Shown here one piece after another: positions 35,576-43,810 of a stretch of 56,672 nt of DNA. The notes under the pieces are model-generated. The model did not search any database. It had not been told where the DNA came from and saw nothing but the letters and a program-made list of their open reading frames with translations. Position numbers and translations under genes: made by a program. The number at the start of each line of letters is the position of its first letter. The stretch's first letter is position 1. This DNA comes from Ignavibacteriales bacterium (lineage in GTDB: Bacteria; Bacteroidota; Ignavibacteria; Ignavibacteriales; Ignavibacteriaceae): the NCBI GenBank assembly GCA_003538625.1, contig DPRR01000040.1, positions 1-56,672 on the forward strand, given 5' to 3'.

Positions 35576-36880
35576 TTACCTAATTCTTCCCCTTTTTTTT
35601 TCATATTCCTCTTGGGTAAACTTATTATTCAATTTTACTACTCCTACAGTATAGAATCCATTTGAACAGCCCTCTAAACCGATGGTTTCATATCTGGTCT
35701 CTTCTGTAAGTCTATAGCGTTTCTGACTAATTGCCGATATTTTCCCAACTATATCGTTATGAGATAAGGTCCATAAAGAAGCAATAAAGTGCCACAACTC
35801 ATGCATCTTTTTCACCGCCTGTTTGTGGTTGTCAAATACATCAATTATAAAACCATCCAGCTCCAAATCAGCAAATAATAAATATTCAACTTCACCATCA
35901 ATATTTCCAGCATTACTGATTGCTTTTGAATATTCAGCCACCTTATCTACAAACAAACTTTTAGATAGGGTAGAATTTTTGAAGCTTTCAATGCCTTGTA
36001 TGGTCAATATTTGAACTGACCTATTTTTAAGTAAGGCATTTTCTATCCCGTTTACCTTAATGTCATGGTGTAAAGCTCTGAGGTTACGTTTATATTCACG
36101 TTTAACATTCAACTTTTCATTCACCACAATTCCAGTAACCGTTTGTCGGGTATGTTTTGTCAGAACTCGATATTTTTTTTTGTGAAGCTTAAATCCAAAA
36201 CTTTCAAGAATGCTGGTTAGTTCATCTTTAAATTTTTCATCAGGTTTATTTTCTCCAGAAAACGTCATATCATCCGCATATCGGGTATATGAATAATTAT
36301 TTTTATTAGCCAGAACATTTAACTCTTCATCCAATTCCATGCAAACTAAATTTGAAATTACAGGTGAAGTTGGTGCACCCGTTGGTAACCAGTTTTTCTG
36401 AATACATAAAAGTGCCAAAGCCGAAGCCAGATTATCCTCAAAAAAAAATGGTTCACCTAAAAAGACATCTTTTACCATTTTCCCTGTAATAGAAGGGAAA
36501 AATCTAAAAATATCGGCATTTATCACATATGATTTCCCAACATGAGGGAGAGCATTGGATAAAATGGAATACCTTATTTTTTCATTCGTTACACATTTAA
36601 CAAATCCATGCACATTTTCGTGTTTATTGAAATAATAAATGGCTTGCAAATAATTATTAAGTCTCCTTTGAATTTGTTTAAGTTCAAAATTGGGTTCAGC
36701 AACAATTCGTTTTTTTCCTTTATGAATGGAGGTAAATGATGTATACCTTTGATATTTAATATTTTTGATTAACACAGAAGTTTTAATACCCAATATTTCA
36801 GCCAATTTATTGGGGCTTTCAACATCAAGAAAATCATTATTTAGTTTTCTAAATTGCGATATGGTAAACTTTCTGCTCAT
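35576..36880 (-). CDS. ret: Retron reverse transcriptase
   Basis: From ATG 36880 the protein has 434 aa (an upstream start at 36904 is less likely, as it overlaps the RNA). It carries the two retron-specific marks: NAxxH (NALPH, 109-113) just before catalytic D123 (YVINADIFRFFPS), and VTG (248-250) after YADD (201-204). RT palm motifs also include PTGAPTSPVISNL. A C-terminal extension of about 120 residues follows the thumb. Retron RTs copy a structured RNA into msDNA that guards an effector against phage. The RNA lies 10 bp upstream (36891-37033), and a DnaB-like ATPase gene lies upstream of it on the same strand. Confidence 0.93.
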   Translation of the reverse strand: MSRKFTISQFRKLNNDFLDVESPNKLAEILGIKTSVLIKNIKYQRYTSFTSIHKGKKRIVAEPNFELKQIQRRLNNYLQAIYYFNKHENVHGFVKCVTNEKIRYSILSNALPHVGKSYVINADIFRFFPSITGKMVKDVFLGEPFFFEDNLASALALLCIQKNWLPTGAPTSPVISNLVCMELDEELNVLANKNNYSYTRYADDMTFSGENKPDEKFKDELTSILESFGFKLHKKKYRVLTKHTRQTVTGIVVNEKLNVKREYKRNLRALHHDIKVNGIENALLKNRSVQILTIQGIESFKNSTLSKSLFVDKVAEYSKAISNAGNIDGEVEYLLFADLELDGFIIDVFDNHKQAVKKMHELWHFIASLWTLSHNDIVGKISAISQKRYRLTEETRYETIGLEGCSNGFYTVGVVKLNNKFTQEEYEKKRGRIR

Positions 36881-36890
36881 AAAATTAAAA

Positions 36891-37033
36891 AAACTGCTGC
36901 CCAACTATCTCTTTCCGTCGTATTGCGAAGAATGAAGCAATACGCATGTTCTTTAAAATACCTACAGATTGCGGAACGCAACCCAACAGTGCTGTTGATT
37001 AATTTGCACTCATAGTCTTTCGGGCAGCAGTTT
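36891..37033 (-). ncRNA. Retron msr-msd RNA
   Basis: The 143-nt stretch upstream of the RT is bounded by a perfect 12-bp inverted repeat: AAACTGCTGCCC at the RNA 5' end (37033-37022) and GGGCAGCAGTTT at its 3' end (36902-36891). This is the a1/a2 pairing that defines retron RNAs. Inside, in RNA order, are two small msr-like hairpins (CAACA/TGTTG with loop GCAC; TTGCG/CGCAA with loop TTC) and a longer msd hairpin CGTATTGC/GCAATACG with loop TTCATTCTTC. The a1 strand overlaps the stop codon of the DnaB-like gene. I cannot fix the branching G or msDNA ends by eye. Confidence 0.85.
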
Positions 37034-37931
37034 AAAATGGTGTATTGTTGTTATTATTTCCTGTTGATTTATCGAATTGTTCTGTAAAATTATAATTGTC
37101 ATAACCTTTAAATTCTTCAAATCTCGGAATCTTATTATTAAAAGTAAAATTTAACTCACCTGTTCTCCCATTCCTGTTTTTTTTGACAAATACTTCAGCA
37201 ATATTTCTCAAACTATTTCCACAATCATCTTCCGTAATTCCATAAACTTCAGGCCGATGCACTAATAAAATCGAATCACAAAATTCTTCAAGTGCTCCTG
37301 ATTCTCTAATATCACATAAATATGGATGCTTTCCTTCTCTGTGTTCAACTGACCTGCTTAAAGATGAAGAAATAAAAAATACCACTTCATTTTGTACAGC
37401 TATCTTTTTAATTTCTCTGATGATAAATCCAAGTTCCTGGTCACGGTTTCGAAATTTTTCATCACAATATAATCCCTGAATTTTATCTAAATAGAAAAAT
37501 TTAATCCCTTTGTCTTTTATTAACCAGATTATATTTGTTCTTAAATCTTCCCATGATGATTGGTCAAAAAGTAGAAGGTTCTCCTGGCTCTTAAATATAT
37601 TATAAGTGTATTGTGGTTCACCGAATTTTTCTGAAATCTCAGCTATTTTAATTCCAGTTGTCGTTGAAATTAATTTATGCACAAGTTGAACTTCATTTTC
37701 TTCATTGGAAATGTATGCCTGTGGTAATCCATTAGTTTTCCAAAAGTTGTGATATAAATATAAAAGGAACATGGTTCTTCCAATTGAAGGCCTTGAACCA
37801 ACCAATACAACCTGGCCTGGTATAAATTCAATGTTTAACTTATCAAACTCTTTAATACCTGAATTGTAACTATTTTTTGAAAATGTAAGGTTGTTCTGTA
37901 CAAGTTCTGCTATGCTTTTTATTTCGCTCAT
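37032..37931 (-). CDS. DnaB-like RecA-fold ATPase, putative retron partner
   Basis: This 299-aa protein corresponds to the C-terminal motor of the replicative helicase DnaB, without its N-terminal domain. Seen are a Walker A-like GSRPSIGRT (45-53, where DnaB has GKT, so the Lys is Arg52), KFFYLDKIQGL (Walker B region), SRSVEHREGKHP, IRESGALEEFCDSILLVHRPEVYG and the arginine-finger segment KKNRNGRTGELNFTF. It would normally form a hexamer on single-stranded DNA. Its stop lies inside the a1 arm of the retron RNA, so it is encoded in the retron operon. None of the retron effectors I know is a DnaB-type ATPase. Confidence 0.85.
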   Translation of the reverse strand: MSEIKSIAELVQNNLTFSKNSYNSGIKEFDKLNIEFIPGQVVLVGSRPSIGRTMFLLYLYHNFWKTNGLPQAYISNEENEVQLVHKLISTTTGIKIAEISEKFGEPQYTYNIFKSQENLLLFDQSSWEDLRTNIIWLIKDKGIKFFYLDKIQGLYCDEKFRNRDQELGFIIREIKKIAVQNEVVFFISSSLSRSVEHREGKHPYLCDIRESGALEEFCDSILLVHRPEVYGITEDDCGNSLRNIAEVFVKKNRNGRTGELNFTFNNKIPRFEEFKGYDNYNFTEQFDKSTGNNNNNTPF

Positions 37932-38088
37932 TTGTGGCTTTTCTTATGCATATAAAATTAGCAAACAGAAAAGTTAGAAACGAATTGAATTATTAACATA
38001 TCTCACAACCATTTGATTAACAGAGGTATTATTTTATCAACACTTATAGAATTTAATTATTTTACTTTTGTGTAAAGTAAATGCAAAA

Positions 38089-38193
38089 TTAAACTGCACT
38101 GGAAAGATATTGATAAACTGTGGTTCTGCTGACATCTAATTTTTTAGCAATTGCCGATATGCTCAGGCCGTCGGATTTCATTAGCCTAATTCC
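38089..38193 (-). pseudogene. C-terminal HTH remnant of a serine recombinase
   Basis: A 34-codon open frame, with no start of its own, encodes DGLSISAIAKKLDVSRTTVY then QYLSSAV and a stop. This is the classic C-terminal helix-turn-helix of resolvases/invertases. The catalytic domain is absent. The 15-mer caggccgtcggattt at its start recurs 93 bp upstream (38257-38271), so the break may be the footprint of an insertion. It is evidence of an older mobile element at this place. Confidence 0.7.
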
Positions 38194-38371
38194 AAATTAT
38201 TTTTTTAAAATATCGTAGGTGCTTCTCGAATTCTTTATGTCTGTAATAAATTAGGACAGGCCGTCGGATTTTACTTGTTGCATAGATGAGAACATATTCA
38301 TCATCTTCAAGCAGGGGTGCGCGATCTGCGGGGATAAGCAAAAAATACCCTAATTCTTCATCATTTTTCAT
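38186..38371 (-). CDS. Hypothetical protein, 61 aa (doubtful)
   Basis: This short ORF begins MKNDEELGYFLLIPADRAP, with later YVLIYATSKIRRPVLIYYR. It overlaps the recombinase remnant by 8 bp. The first half looks protein-like; the second half includes the repeated 15-mer and may be chance. No family, no clear operon. It may be a fusion of a gene start to foreign sequence. Confidence 0.35.
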   Translation of the reverse strand: MKNDEELGYFLLIPADRAPLLEDDEYVLIYATSKIRRPVLIYYRHKEFEKHLRYFKKIIWN

Positions 38372-38474
38372 ACATCTTGTTGTGATAAATACAAATTGGT
38401 CAATTTCTATGCTTTAATCTTTGATATTCAAAAACCGAAAGCTTTTTGTGCAATTGATGTAGATTTTAGAATTT

Positions 38475-39047
38475 TCATTTTTCCAATTCCAAATAGACGT
38501 TTCTTATTGTCTCCTGTCGGATACCTAAATATCTGCGGGTAATCGCCAGGTTGCTGTGGGATAAAATGTCGGAAAGTAACACAAGTGCATGCTCTGTTTC
38601 ATTTAAATTAGTGTAGATTTTTTTAGAAAATGCCTTGCGTAGACTATGGCTCGACACTTGAAGTTGTTTTGAATTGAAGATTTTTTTTAGAATTACATTA
38701 ATGCTCTGAGTCCGATATACGGTGCCTTTTTGAGATACGAATACAAAATCATTGTCATCATATTTGAATTTAATTTCGTTCAATTTTTCAGTCAGCTTTT
38801 GATATGCATTCTTCACAACTTTATTTAAAGTAATTTCTCTAACCTTTTTTGTTTTCTTTTCCTTTAAAATGATTTTTTCTCCATGTAAATCGGAATGCTT
38901 CATTTTTAAAGTATCAGAAATACGAGTACCTGCGTTTATCGAAAAAATAATGTAAAATCCGATAATGCATTTTTTATCATCATTTAGAAGTTTTAGTCCT
39001 CGGTTAAGTGCCACATCGTACTCAATATAATCACTTGTTTTGTTCAT
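38475..39047 (-). CDS. Second tyrosine recombinase, catalytic domain only
   Basis: This 190-aa protein holds a complete catalytic domain: R in NAGTRISDTL (about 43), a beta-hairpin lysine (KKTKK), HSLR in VSSHSLRKAFSKKIY, H in SDILSHSNLAITRRYLGI, and the nucleophile Y in RRYLGI. It lacks the N-terminal core-binding domain found in the integrase at 153-1535. Such short recombinases are known in Bacteroidota mobile elements and invertible loci. It probably belongs to an older element nested in this island. No matching att or inversion repeats are obvious nearby. Confidence 0.85.
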   Translation of the reverse strand: MNKTSDYIEYDVALNRGLKLLNDDKKCIIGFYIIFSINAGTRISDTLKMKHSDLHGEKIILKEKKTKKVREITLNKVVKNAYQKLTEKLNEIKFKYDDNDFVFVSQKGTVYRTQSINVILKKIFNSKQLQVSSHSLRKAFSKKIYTNLNETEHALVLLSDILSHSNLAITRRYLGIRQETIRNVYLELEK

Positions 39048-39066
39048 TTATTAATATTTGAATTCG

Positions 39067-39120
39067 GGGCTAACGTAAGGAAAAAATATACAATAACCTC
39101 CTCATCTTCAGGATAATAAA
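39067..39120 (-). repeat. Upstream block shared with 2384-2440
   Basis: The sequence ggggctaacgtaagga plus similarly placed aataacc / ctcatcttcag / taat matches the block upstream of the 90-aa gene. It lies 20 bp upstream of the recombinase start. It may be a common promoter/leader brought in with both genes. Confidence 0.4.
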
Positions 39121-39234
39121 CATTTTTTATGGTAGTTAATTTTGCAATATTGCTAAACCTCTGGGGGGCTGACAGATGGGAAATGATCTTCAATATTGTT
39201 ATTTATGAAGATATTTTAAAACGTGAACTTAAAA

Positions 39235-39265
39235 GAAAATGGCGCATATCACTTGCGCCATTTTC
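39235..39265 (-). terminator. Terminator hairpin
   Basis: A perfect 12-bp stem GAAAATGGCGCA / TGCGCCATTTTC with a 7-nt loop is followed on the minus strand by TTTT. It lies just after the broken small ORF (39288-39444) and the Imm33-like gene, so it ends that transcript. It would also shield the recombinase gene downstream on the same strand. Confidence 0.75.
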
Positions 39266-39287
39266 CGAATTATTGATTTCTTCAATA

Positions 39288-39444
39288 TCATTCTTCATCT
39301 TCATAATAAAGATATATTCCCAATCCATGATCTTTAGCGATCTGGTCCAATGCAAAATGTTGTAGTCTTGTAATTTTGTCTGAAAAAAAAAATCATCTTT
39401 TCATCCATATCCAGCCAAACTGTTACTCCCAAGTCTCCACACAA
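39288..39444 (-). pseudogene. Small gene with a frameshift at an A10/T10 run
   Basis: Two open frames join at a run of ten A (plus strand 39383-39392). The first reads CGDLGVTVWLDMDEKMIFFF and the second DKITRLQHFALDQIAKDHGLGIYLYYEDEE with a stop at 39288. Both have good amino-acid composition and look like one protein of about 50 residues interrupted by a one-base shift. The gene follows the Imm33-like gene on the same strand and a strong terminator comes next. It is either broken or rescued by transcriptional slippage on the homopolymer. Confidence 0.45.
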
Positions 39445-39467
39445 AAAGGAAAATATTTGTCTTTACA

Positions 39468-40427
39468 CTATGCAATGCGCCGCAGCCTTAAAGTTTTATC
39501 GAAGTTTAGTTTATTATCTAATTCTTCAAATTTTCCATTTCCATTTCTTTTGTATGAACTTCCAACTGGTGCTTCTAACAAATCTATAAATGAATCATCC
39601 ACATTTAGCACGGCTCCAAGAGATACAGAATTGAAATTTGCATTGGTTTTCAATTCTTCTTCCGATTCATTTCCAGTCAGGATTACCCATCCAGAATCTC
39701 CAAACACAGAACTACATGGATCACTTGGTTTATTTCTGTATAAAAATCCAACAGGTTCATTTTTGTCTAATATTTTATTCGACACAATGCATCTTGGAAG
39801 GTATTTTTCCACTAAATTTGGTTCAATTATTCCCAAATAATGATCGAAAATATTCTTCATCTTGAACTGAATCAAATTATCTTGAAATAAATCATGTATA
39901 AAGACTGGTTCATCTTTTAATTTACCGATATACTCTTCTCCGTTAATTTGAATGATCTCTACAATCATTCTTTCTCCTGCTGGGTCAGATTTACTAATTG
40001 AGTCAAAATCAAATGCTAATTTAACGCAATCACCTACTTTTAATTTTGCAAGAACTTTTTTACTTGGTTTTGCGAATGTATATGGATATTTCTTAGCTTT
40101 TTTTTCTGCATCTATTAGTTTCCAACTTCCAGTAATATATCCAGGTACAAGTAGCTTTTTCAAAGTATAAATCAGGTAAGCTTTATTATATGTCGCAATT
40201 TCTTTCAAAACGGAAGAAAGCTCTTCAAAGTCAACTTCGGTATTCTTTGAATTAGCTTCAAGAAAAATCATATGATTAAGGGAATCAACATAATTGTTTC
40301 CTTCTTTTGCCAGGTTCTCGATTTTTTTTATTGTTGAATTTTCAATATCCATCGTTTGCAAACAATATGAATAGTTACTCCAAAATTTAGTTATTTCTAT
40401 AAAATCATTTTCATTTTTTGACTTCAT
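39468..40427 (-). CDS. DUF2314 / Imm33-like (DUF2185) fusion protein
   Basis: From the ATG at 40427 this is a 319-aa protein. Residues about 125-205 follow the DUF2314 pattern (KVGDCVKLAFDF ... GERMIVEII ... GEEYIGKLKDEP). Residues about 210-300 follow the Imm33/DUF2185 pattern (CIVSNKILDKNEPVGFLYR ... FGDSGWVILTGNESEEEL ... APVGSSYKRN). Such domains are found as immunity proteins against polymorphic toxins and as orphan proteins. No toxin gene is next to it, so it may be an orphan immunity protein. The N-terminal about 110 residues are helical and unknown. Confidence 0.75.
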   Translation of the reverse strand: MKSKNENDFIEITKFWSNYSYCLQTMDIENSTIKKIENLAKEGNNYVDSLNHMIFLEANSKNTEVDFEELSSVLKEIATYNKAYLIYTLKKLLVPGYITGSWKLIDAEKKAKKYPYTFAKPSKKVLAKLKVGDCVKLAFDFDSISKSDPAGERMIVEIIQINGEEYIGKLKDEPVFIHDLFQDNLIQFKMKNIFDHYLGIIEPNLVEKYLPRCIVSNKILDKNEPVGFLYRNKPSDPCSSVFGDSGWVILTGNESEEELKTNANFNSVSLGAVLNVDDSFIDLLEAPVGSSYKRNGNGKFEELDNKLNFDKTLRLRRIA

Positions 40428-40727
40428 AATATTTATTTTTAAAATGTTAAATATTGCGTAGAACATTTATAATTACCTGTTCTACTATTAATTATCTCTG
40501 TTTCAAAACTTTTCTTTACTATCGTTTTGATTCTATTTCGCCAGTACTGGCGATAATTTACTTAACAAGATTTCGATAAAACTTTCCAGGTGCACCTGAA
40601 AAGTCTCATCATTTCTTGTGTTGTTATTCTTTGTAGTTAAGGATTCTCAAAAAGTTTAAAAATTTTTTTTACTTGTTTGATTGATTCTTCCTTTAAGCTA
40701 AATTCTTAAACAAATAATCAAGATTAC

Positions 40728-41261
40728 TTATGCAGCCTTCTTATCATATCCCAGGATTTTATCATACAAGGCAGTTGTTTTAGGTTCGGTATTTTGCAAT
40801 TTCAAAATATCATTCGTACTAAATCCATTTCTAATTAGATAATCCTTGCTTTTTTTTAAAATCTGCCTTTTGGCCCTTTCATTTACTTTTATCTTTTCAG
40901 TATCGTAGTCAACATTTTTAAGGAAACGATTTGCATACCCGTTTCTTCCCCAAGTACTATCCCAAGAACTTAAATGATCGTGCCTATAATGCATTACCAT
41001 ATTTGCCAACCATCTGGCACGCTCGTCATTTTTAAATACTTCATTCAAATGAATTGAAGTTTTGAAATACAAATTGCAAATCGGACAAAATTGATGCAAT
41101 TCATCAATTTTGACTATTTTTTCCTTAAAAGTCCCATATCCATGGCAGGAATGACATTCAAATGGTTCGCATTGATAGGTCCGAGAAAATTCATTTCCAC
41201 ATTTTTCACAGGAATAGATGTATAGTTGTGTTTTATAAGTTTTATATTCCATAATTGTCAA
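40728..41261 (-). CDS. Multi-zinc-finger protein next to the ParB-methyltransferase
   Basis: This 177-aa protein has three cysteine groups: CEKCGNEF, CEPFECHSCHGYG and FCPICNLYF, enough for two zinc ribbons. MVMHYRHDHLSSWDSTWG after them is rich in His and could hold a metal; a nuclease is thinkable but not shown. The C-terminal part is helical and basic. It follows the ParB-methyltransferase gene by 61 bp on the same strand, so it may be its partner (recognition or restriction). Confidence 0.55.
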   Translation of the reverse strand: MTIMEYKTYKTQLYIYSCEKCGNEFSRTYQCEPFECHSCHGYGTFKEKIVKIDELHQFCPICNLYFKTSIHLNEVFKNDERARWLANMVMHYRHDHLSSWDSTWGRNGYANRFLKNVDYDTEKIKVNERAKRQILKKSKDYLIRNGFSTNDILKLQNTEPKTTALYDKILGYDKKAA

Positions 41262-41322
41262 TGTTTTTTAAATCGTTTTTGTAGTTTATTTTTTATTTGT
41301 TTTAATTAAACCATGTTATCAT

Positions 41323-42798
41323 TTACGCAGCTTGACTGATTTGGCTTGGTTGGCTTACTTCCTTATACTGTTCAATAGCTTTATTATACCTTTTAACTTG
41401 CGTTTCATTATGGATCGGGTTCAACTCATATGCAATCGTTTTTCGTCCAAGTAATAAAGCTGCTTCTGAAGTTGTGCCAGAACCTGCAAACAAATCAAGA
41501 ACAACATCTCCTGGTTTTGTGGTTTGCAAAATAGGAAGGATTGTAATCTCTTTAGGGAAGGGTGCTGGATGTTCGACACCATCATATTTCTTAATAATAG
41601 CTTGATTTGCAGTAGCCGTAGTAACGATATCTCTCGTCCAATAGTCTTCAATTTTTTTGCCATCCTTTAGACCACTAATAATTACCTTTCCAAAATCAGA
41701 AAAATTATCTCTGCCATTTTTTCTTGTACATATTTGTACACTTGCAGGTTTAATGTTATTAATCGGCATTAAAATTTCTTTGTAGAAAAAATCTTTTGAC
41801 TTAACCAAATGAAAAATAAATTCATATGAAGGTGTGAGTCCATAATCCTTTGTGTGCGGAAGATTATTCTTTTTCTTCCATACTATCGTATTTACAAGCA
41901 TAAAGCCTTTATCCTCCAAACCAAACAAAACCCTGTGAGGAATAGAATGTAAAGTTTTATTTTTGTGAGTATCTCCGATGTTCAAAAACAAACTTCCATT
42001 ACTTTTTAAAACCCTATGGCACGCAAATAAGTGGTTCACAAGTTTCTCAACATACTCTTCTTTCGTTTCTTCTGCACCTAATTCATTATCATCATTAGTG
42101 TACCTTCTCTTTCCCCAGTATGGTGGAGAGGTGAAAACCATTTGAACGGATTCATCTTCAAGGTCAGATAAATCGTGTGATGATTTATTGTATATTTTAT
42201 AAGACGGGTCAGAAATAATTTGTGGAAGTTGAGCAGCAATATCTCTGTTCTCTTTAGATTGTTCTGATTTCAATACTGAATGATATACTTGATTTATAGA
42301 CGCATTTCCTTTATCAATATGATCAATTAGTTCGGGTTTCAACCTATCAATATATTCCAGCTTTGTAAGATTAGTTGGTTTAATGCCAGTTGCATCAGCT
42401 ATTTTTTTTCTGGTATCAACACTTTCTGGATTAAGCTGAATAACATTATCATTTGCCGATTTACGACCTCTTTTTTGACCCCAGATTGATTTAAAATATT
42501 TTGCTTCATTCAATAATTCACGGCAAGTTTTTTTTCGTTGTTTGTTGAAAGAAAGTACTATAGCTCTTTCATCTTCAGGTGCTACATCTTTTATCACAAC
42601 ATCAACGGTTTTACGACCCAATGTTTTTAATGCTAAGTATCTGCGATAACCGCTGATAATTTCATAGCTTTTGTTTACTACTATTTTTTCATGCAAACCG
42701 AATTTTGGGATGTCTCCTAATAAATCATCAATATCGTTCGTAGTATAGATTTCTTGATGATGTTTACTTACTTTTAATTCTTCTATTTTTACTTCCAT
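41323..42798 (-). CDS. ParB-domain / DNA methyltransferase fusion
   Basis: This 491-aa protein has an N-terminal ParB-like nuclease/CTPase-type domain (1-100, SGYRRYLALKTLGRKTVDV) and a ParB HTH-like region (130-175). A beta-class methyltransferase follows: T223-S-P-P-Y-W228 (VFTSPPYWGKR) as motif IV and DLFAGSGTTSEAALL (about 430) as motif I. TSPPYW is typical for N4-cytosine or N6-adenine enzymes. ParB-MTase fusions are common on phages and integrated elements of Bacteroidota, where they protect or mark element DNA. A zinc-finger gene follows downstream. Confidence 0.9.
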   Translation of the reverse strand: MEVKIEELKVSKHHQEIYTTNDIDDLLGDIPKFGLHEKIVVNKSYEIISGYRRYLALKTLGRKTVDVVIKDVAPEDERAIVLSFNKQRKKTCRELLNEAKYFKSIWGQKRGRKSANDNVIQLNPESVDTRKKIADATGIKPTNLTKLEYIDRLKPELIDHIDKGNASINQVYHSVLKSEQSKENRDIAAQLPQIISDPSYKIYNKSSHDLSDLEDESVQMVFTSPPYWGKRRYTNDDNELGAEETKEEYVEKLVNHLFACHRVLKSNGSLFLNIGDTHKNKTLHSIPHRVLFGLEDKGFMLVNTIVWKKKNNLPHTKDYGLTPSYEFIFHLVKSKDFFYKEILMPINNIKPASVQICTRKNGRDNFSDFGKVIISGLKDGKKIEDYWTRDIVTTATANQAIIKKYDGVEHPAPFPKEITILPILQTTKPGDVVLDLFAGSGTTSEAALLLGRKTIAYELNPIHNETQVKRYNKAIEQYKEVSQPSQISQAA

Positions 42799-42861
42799 AA
42801 ATTTTATTTTTTAATTATTTATTATTGTATTATTTTCGATTTTATTGAATTGAGTTTTCTC

Positions 42862-42966
42862 TCAATTTTGTATATTTGCAAGAATTTTAAAAGGAGGATC
42901 TCTACTCTTTTTATTTTTGTCAGTTCTGACTTTTTTAATCTTCTTTATTTCGTTTATTTGTACCAT
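42862..42966 (-). CDS. Possible 34-aa basic peptide upstream of ParB-MTase
   Basis: The short frame from ATG 42966 begins MVQINEIKKIKKVRTDKNKK and continues SRDPPFKILANIQN. It is very basic and uses sensible codons, and lies 63 bp upstream of the ParB-MTase start on the same strand. The opposite strand carries a good Bacteroidota-type promoter (TTG 42850-42852, TATATTTG 42871-42878) across its end, so the region could be regulatory instead. Confidence 0.35.
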   Translation of the reverse strand: MVQINEIKKIKKVRTDKNKKSRDPPFKILANIQN

Positions 42967-43026
42967 AATAATTAACTTACATTTGCATATGCAAAGATAT
43001 GTAGTTAAATATCACGTATTTAGCAG

Positions 43027-43086
43027 ATAATAGATATTGAAGTAAATTGATAAAATCTGATAAAACTTCATAATATCTGACAAGAT
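43027..43086. promoter_or_regulatory. 10-bp phased tandem repeats upstream of the HTH gene
   Basis: Consecutive 10-mers from 43037: TTGAAGTAAA, TTGATAAAAT, CTGATAAAAC, TTCATAATAT, CTGACAAGAT. They follow the consensus YTGATAAAAY with exactly one helical turn spacing. The same motif recurs at 44481-44530 upstream of the gene at 44403. The arrangement fits cooperative binding by a regulator, plausibly the excisionase-type HTH protein at 43188. Confidence 0.55.
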
Positions 43087-43187
43087 TTCCAAAATAGAAA
43101 AGTGTATTTTATTGGGTGTTTGGAAGCCAAAACCAGAAAATTTTGCATATTTTCGTCATATTCATAAATGCAAAACCAGAAGTACTA

Positions 43188-43748
43188 ATGAAGATTAATG
43201 AAATTTTTGAAAAATTAGGGGAATTAAGTGGAGTTCTTCTTAAAGAATATAAGAATCTGAGCCAAACTGAAATTGACAAACTTTGCGAAGAAATTGATAA
43301 ATTAATTCAAGGTTTAGATAAGGGAACAATAAATACAAAAGGCGGTGGTAGCAAGCCCCCTGTATTGATTACTGCAGCAGAAGCAGCTAAATACTTAGGA
43401 GTAAGCAGACAGACTATTTATAATCATGTGGCAAATGGCTCACTAAAATCACGTGGTATTAAAGGAGACCATCGCTTTAGGTATGACGATTTAGATCAAT
43501 TTCAACTCTTTTTAACAAGACCAAGGGCACTTTGCATTACAAACACAATTTGTTATGATAAAAGAACTGATGATATAGCTGTTTTCAGAAAAGATATGAT
43601 ATATAAAATAATGCGTGAGAATAAAACCTATGTTTATCTTTTTAACGAAAAATGGGAAGGTGCTATTCGCATGTCAATAAAACAATTCCGCAAAAATTTC
43701 AGTGCTGAAGGGGAGATTGAATTTGATGTCAGAAAATATAATATCTAA
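43188..43748 (+). CDS. Helix-turn-helix (excisionase/MerR-type) DNA-binding protein
   Basis: From ATG 43188 the protein has 186 aa. An N-terminal helical segment (EIFEKLGELSGVLLKEYKNL) precedes a MerR/Xis-type winged HTH at about 61-105 (ITAAEAAKYLGVSRQTIYNH, GDHRFRYDDLDQF). The C-terminal about 70 residues are beta-rich and unknown. Phased 10-bp repeats lie 100-160 bp upstream and again upstream of the gene at 44403, which makes it a likely regulator of both. It ends before a strong bidirectional terminator. Confidence 0.75.
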   Translation: MKINEIFEKLGELSGVLLKEYKNLSQTEIDKLCEEIDKLIQGLDKGTINTKGGGSKPPVLITAAEAAKYLGVSRQTIYNHVANGSLKSRGIKGDHRFRYDDLDQFQLFLTRPRALCITNTICYDKRTDDIAVFRKDMIYKIMRENKTYVYLFNEKWEGAIRMSIKQFRKNFSAEGEIEFDVRKYNI

Positions 43749-43810
43749 CCGATGATACATGGTAATGACATTATCACAATATCAATCGTAAGTTAAATAC
43801 GAACTCAGCC

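Noticed and set aside
35576..36904. Diversity-generating or group II intron reverse transcriptase
   Set aside because: NAxxH, VTG and the adjacent a1/a2-bounded RNA are retron marks; there is no template repeat/variable repeat pair or intron maturase domain.
37032..37931. Prophage replication helicase
   Set aside because: No primase or other phage replication gene is nearby and its end is embedded in the retron RNA; the N-terminal DnaB domain is missing.
39129..39365. 78-aa plus-strand open frame
   Set aside because: It runs through a terminator hairpin and opposite the frameshifted small gene, whose sequence is more protein-like.
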